Assembly: GCA_052387115.1 (NCBI GenBank)
Contig: JBQTJM010000069.1
Span: forward strand, 1-6,716
From: JACCXJ01 sp052387115
Lineage (GTDB): Bacteria; Pseudomonadota; Gammaproteobacteria; JACCXJ01
DNA: 6,716 nt
Direction of reading: 5' to 3'
A program made the position numbers and the translations under genes. Shown here in pieces: positions 5,648 to 6,716 of this stretch (position 1 is the stretch's first letter; each line of letters starts with the position of its first letter). The notes beneath the pieces are model-generated. The model searched no databases. It had not been told where the DNA came from and saw only the letters and a program-made list of their open reading frames with translations.

Positions 5648-5825
5648 TCAGGGCGAAGGTTTCGTCTGCGCGTGTATCGAAGGTTCCCTCCGATCGGGTG
5701 GATCTCGGGCGGCGGGGGCGATGCGCGGTGGATGGGTGGGTGTTCGGAAGACACGTAGAATAGGACCCACCTCGGTGACAAAGGCGATGATCCGCATCGC
5801 CGCGCTGCTGCGGGGACGCCAGTCG
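5648..5825 (-). pseudogene. Probable IS91-family transposase C-terminal remnant
   Basis: The minus-strand frame ending at 5648 reads PRSSAAMRIIAFVTEVGPI, then about a dozen residues, then THPPRIAPAARDPPD. This resembles the C-terminal end of IS91-type (Y2, rolling-circle) transposases, where a zinc-binding PRCGG is followed by MRIIAFIT and, later, a PPxIAPARGPP tail. In that alignment the cysteine has become serine and the tail is shortened, and nothing upstream continues the transposase. The call rests on remembered family sequence, not a search; a chance proline-rich frame is the alternative. Confidence 0.45.
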
Positions 5826-6022
5826 AGCGGATCGGCGCAGTCGCCTGAAGGCACTGACGACCGCACCGCGTGCCGGGGTAGTGTGTCATTGTGCTGGCGA
5901 TGCGAGGTGCTCCGTGCTAGCGTGCGTGGGCGCCACCACTGGCGAGGACGATGAGTAACGCTTCTCGTGCTCGCCGGTGGGGGTATCTATCCGGATAAGC
6001 AGATTAATATGGTAGGTCTCTA

Positions 6023-6716
6023 ATGACGGGGCGGGCCAGACCGTCCTTTCAGTGCCAGGCGTGCGGGGCGCTGGCGCCCAAGTGGGCGGGGCAGTGCGGG
6101 GACTGCGGCGCCTGGAACTCGCTCACCGAGAGCGCGGCTCCCCTCTTGGTGGATGGAAGAGCGCGCGGGCTCGGCTACAGCGGCGAGACCGCACCGGTCG
6201 TCGGGCTCGCCGAGGTCGAGGTCCGGGATGAGGTGCGCCCCTCGAGCGGGATCGGCGAGCTGGACCGCGTTCTGGGCGGGGGTCTGGTCAAGGGTACGGT
6301 GGTGCTGCTTGGGGGCGACCCGGGGATCGGCAAGTCCACGCTCTTGCTGCAATCGCTAGCGGGCGGGGGCAAGACGCGCGGTCTCTACGTGAGCGGCGAA
6401 GAGTCGGCCCAGCAGGTCGCCCTCAGGGCCCATCGCCTCGGCAAGGTCGGCCAGAACCTGCGGCTCCTGACCGAGACCCGGGTCGAGCGGGTTTTGGAGG
6501 CGGCCGAGAACGAGGCGCCGCGGGTGCTCGTGATCGACTCGATCCAGACCCTGTATAGCGAGTCGTTGGCCGGCGCCCCCGGCACGGTCAGCCAGCTCCG
6601 CGAGTCCGCCGCGCAGCTCGTGCGCTACGCCAAGCGCACCGGTACCACCGTGTTCCTGGTCGGGCATGTGACCAAGGAGGGTGTCTTGGCCGGGCCGCGG
6701 GTGCTCGAGCACATGG
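6023..6716 (+). CDS. radA: DNA repair protein RadA, 5' part (runs off the window)
   Basis: RadA (Sms) is a RecA-like ATPase and helicase that helps process branched intermediates in recombinational repair; it acts in the cytoplasm on DNA. The 231 codons visible carry the expected order. A C4 zinc finger has Cys 11, 14, 25 and 28 (CQAC, CGDC). The segment SSGIGELDRVLGGGLVKG (74-91) leads to Walker A GGDPGIGKST (97-106). YVSGEES (122-128) is followed by Walker B VLVIDSIQT (168-176) and GHVTKEG (214-220). The RadA KNRFG motif should lie beyond the right edge, together with the Lon-like C-terminal domain. The ATG at 6023 is chosen because the zinc finger follows at the usual distance; TAGGT at 6013-6017 is a modest ribosome-binding site. 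All motifs seen are intact. Confidence 0.95.
   Translation, partial: MTGRARPSFQCQACGALAPKWAGQCGDCGAWNSLTESAAPLLVDGRARGLGYSGETAPVVGLAEVEVRDEVRPSSGIGELDRVLGGGLVKGTVVLLGGDPGIGKSTLLLQSLAGGGKTRGLYVSGEESAQQVALRAHRLGKVGQNLRLLTETRVERVLEAAENEAPRVLVIDSIQTLYSESLAGAPGTVSQLRESAAQLVRYAKRTGTTVFLVGHVTKEGVLAGPRVLEHM

Larger units (their letters stand above)
5504..6022. other. Gene-poor region between the DUF3616 gene and radA
   Basis: These 519 bases hold no intact gene that I can support. They contain a third partial copy of the dispersed repeat (5604-5632), a probable transposase remnant (about 5648-5825, minus) and, near radA, the palindrome TATCCGGATA (5988-5997). Open frames on both strands here are short and unlike known proteins apart from the transposase-like stretch. 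It looks like decayed mobile DNA followed by the radA leader. Confidence 0.5.

Noticed and set aside
5721..5954. Plus-strand 77-codon open frame before radA
   Set aside because: No recognisable motif or ribosome-binding site; overlaps the transposase-like minus-strand remnant.
1..6716. CRISPR array, tRNA or rRNA genes
   Set aside because: No regularly spaced short repeats and no tRNA- or rRNA-like sequence was recognised.

Overview
The window looks like a piece of a high-GC proteobacterial chromosome, most plausibly a gammaproteobacterium. That placement is inference from base composition and from the gene families: a RadA housekeeping gene, a Spy/CpxP-type periplasmic protein and a HepT/MntA module. 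No rRNA, tRNA or other taxonomic anchor is present. The left ~1.3 kb is visibly less GC-rich than the rest, which suggests acquired DNA.

Layout, left to right. (1) 1-170: small hairpins, including one between two converging reading frames. (2) 171-1124, minus strand: a P-loop-type ATPase gene with an apparently damaged Walker A lysine and a probable CTG start. (3) 1125-1560: non-coding; holds palindromes and the first copy of a ~200-bp dispersed repeat. (4) ~1600-2353, minus: a metallophosphoesterase pseudogene with several frame changes. (5) 2449-2482: a REP-like palindrome. (6) 2517-3183, plus: an overlapping MntA/HepT (minimal nucleotidyltransferase/HEPN) toxin-antitoxin operon. (7) 3204-3446: the second repeat copy, in the same orientation. 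(8) 3576-4101, plus: a Spy/CpxP-like gene broken by a stop plus frameshift at a CTAGCTAG sequence, followed by a good intrinsic terminator. (9) 4285-4364: an 80-bp element with 20-bp terminal inverted repeats. (10) 4370-5503, minus: a DUF3616 protein. (11) 5504-6022: a third, partial repeat trace and a probable remnant of an IS91-family transposase C-terminus. (12) 6023 to the right edge, plus: the start of radA.

The intact, confidently recognised genes are the HepT/MntA pair, the DUF3616 gene and radA. The rest reads as an accessory segment in decay: a toxin-antitoxin module beside a dead phosphoesterase gene, bracketed by two direct repeat copies, with transposon debris to the right. I see no convincing evidence for a wholly new multi-gene system. 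The items most worth a second look are the repeat family bracketing the toxin-antitoxin module, the ATPase with an altered P-loop, the CTAGCTAG break in the spy-like gene and the 80-bp inverted-repeat element.
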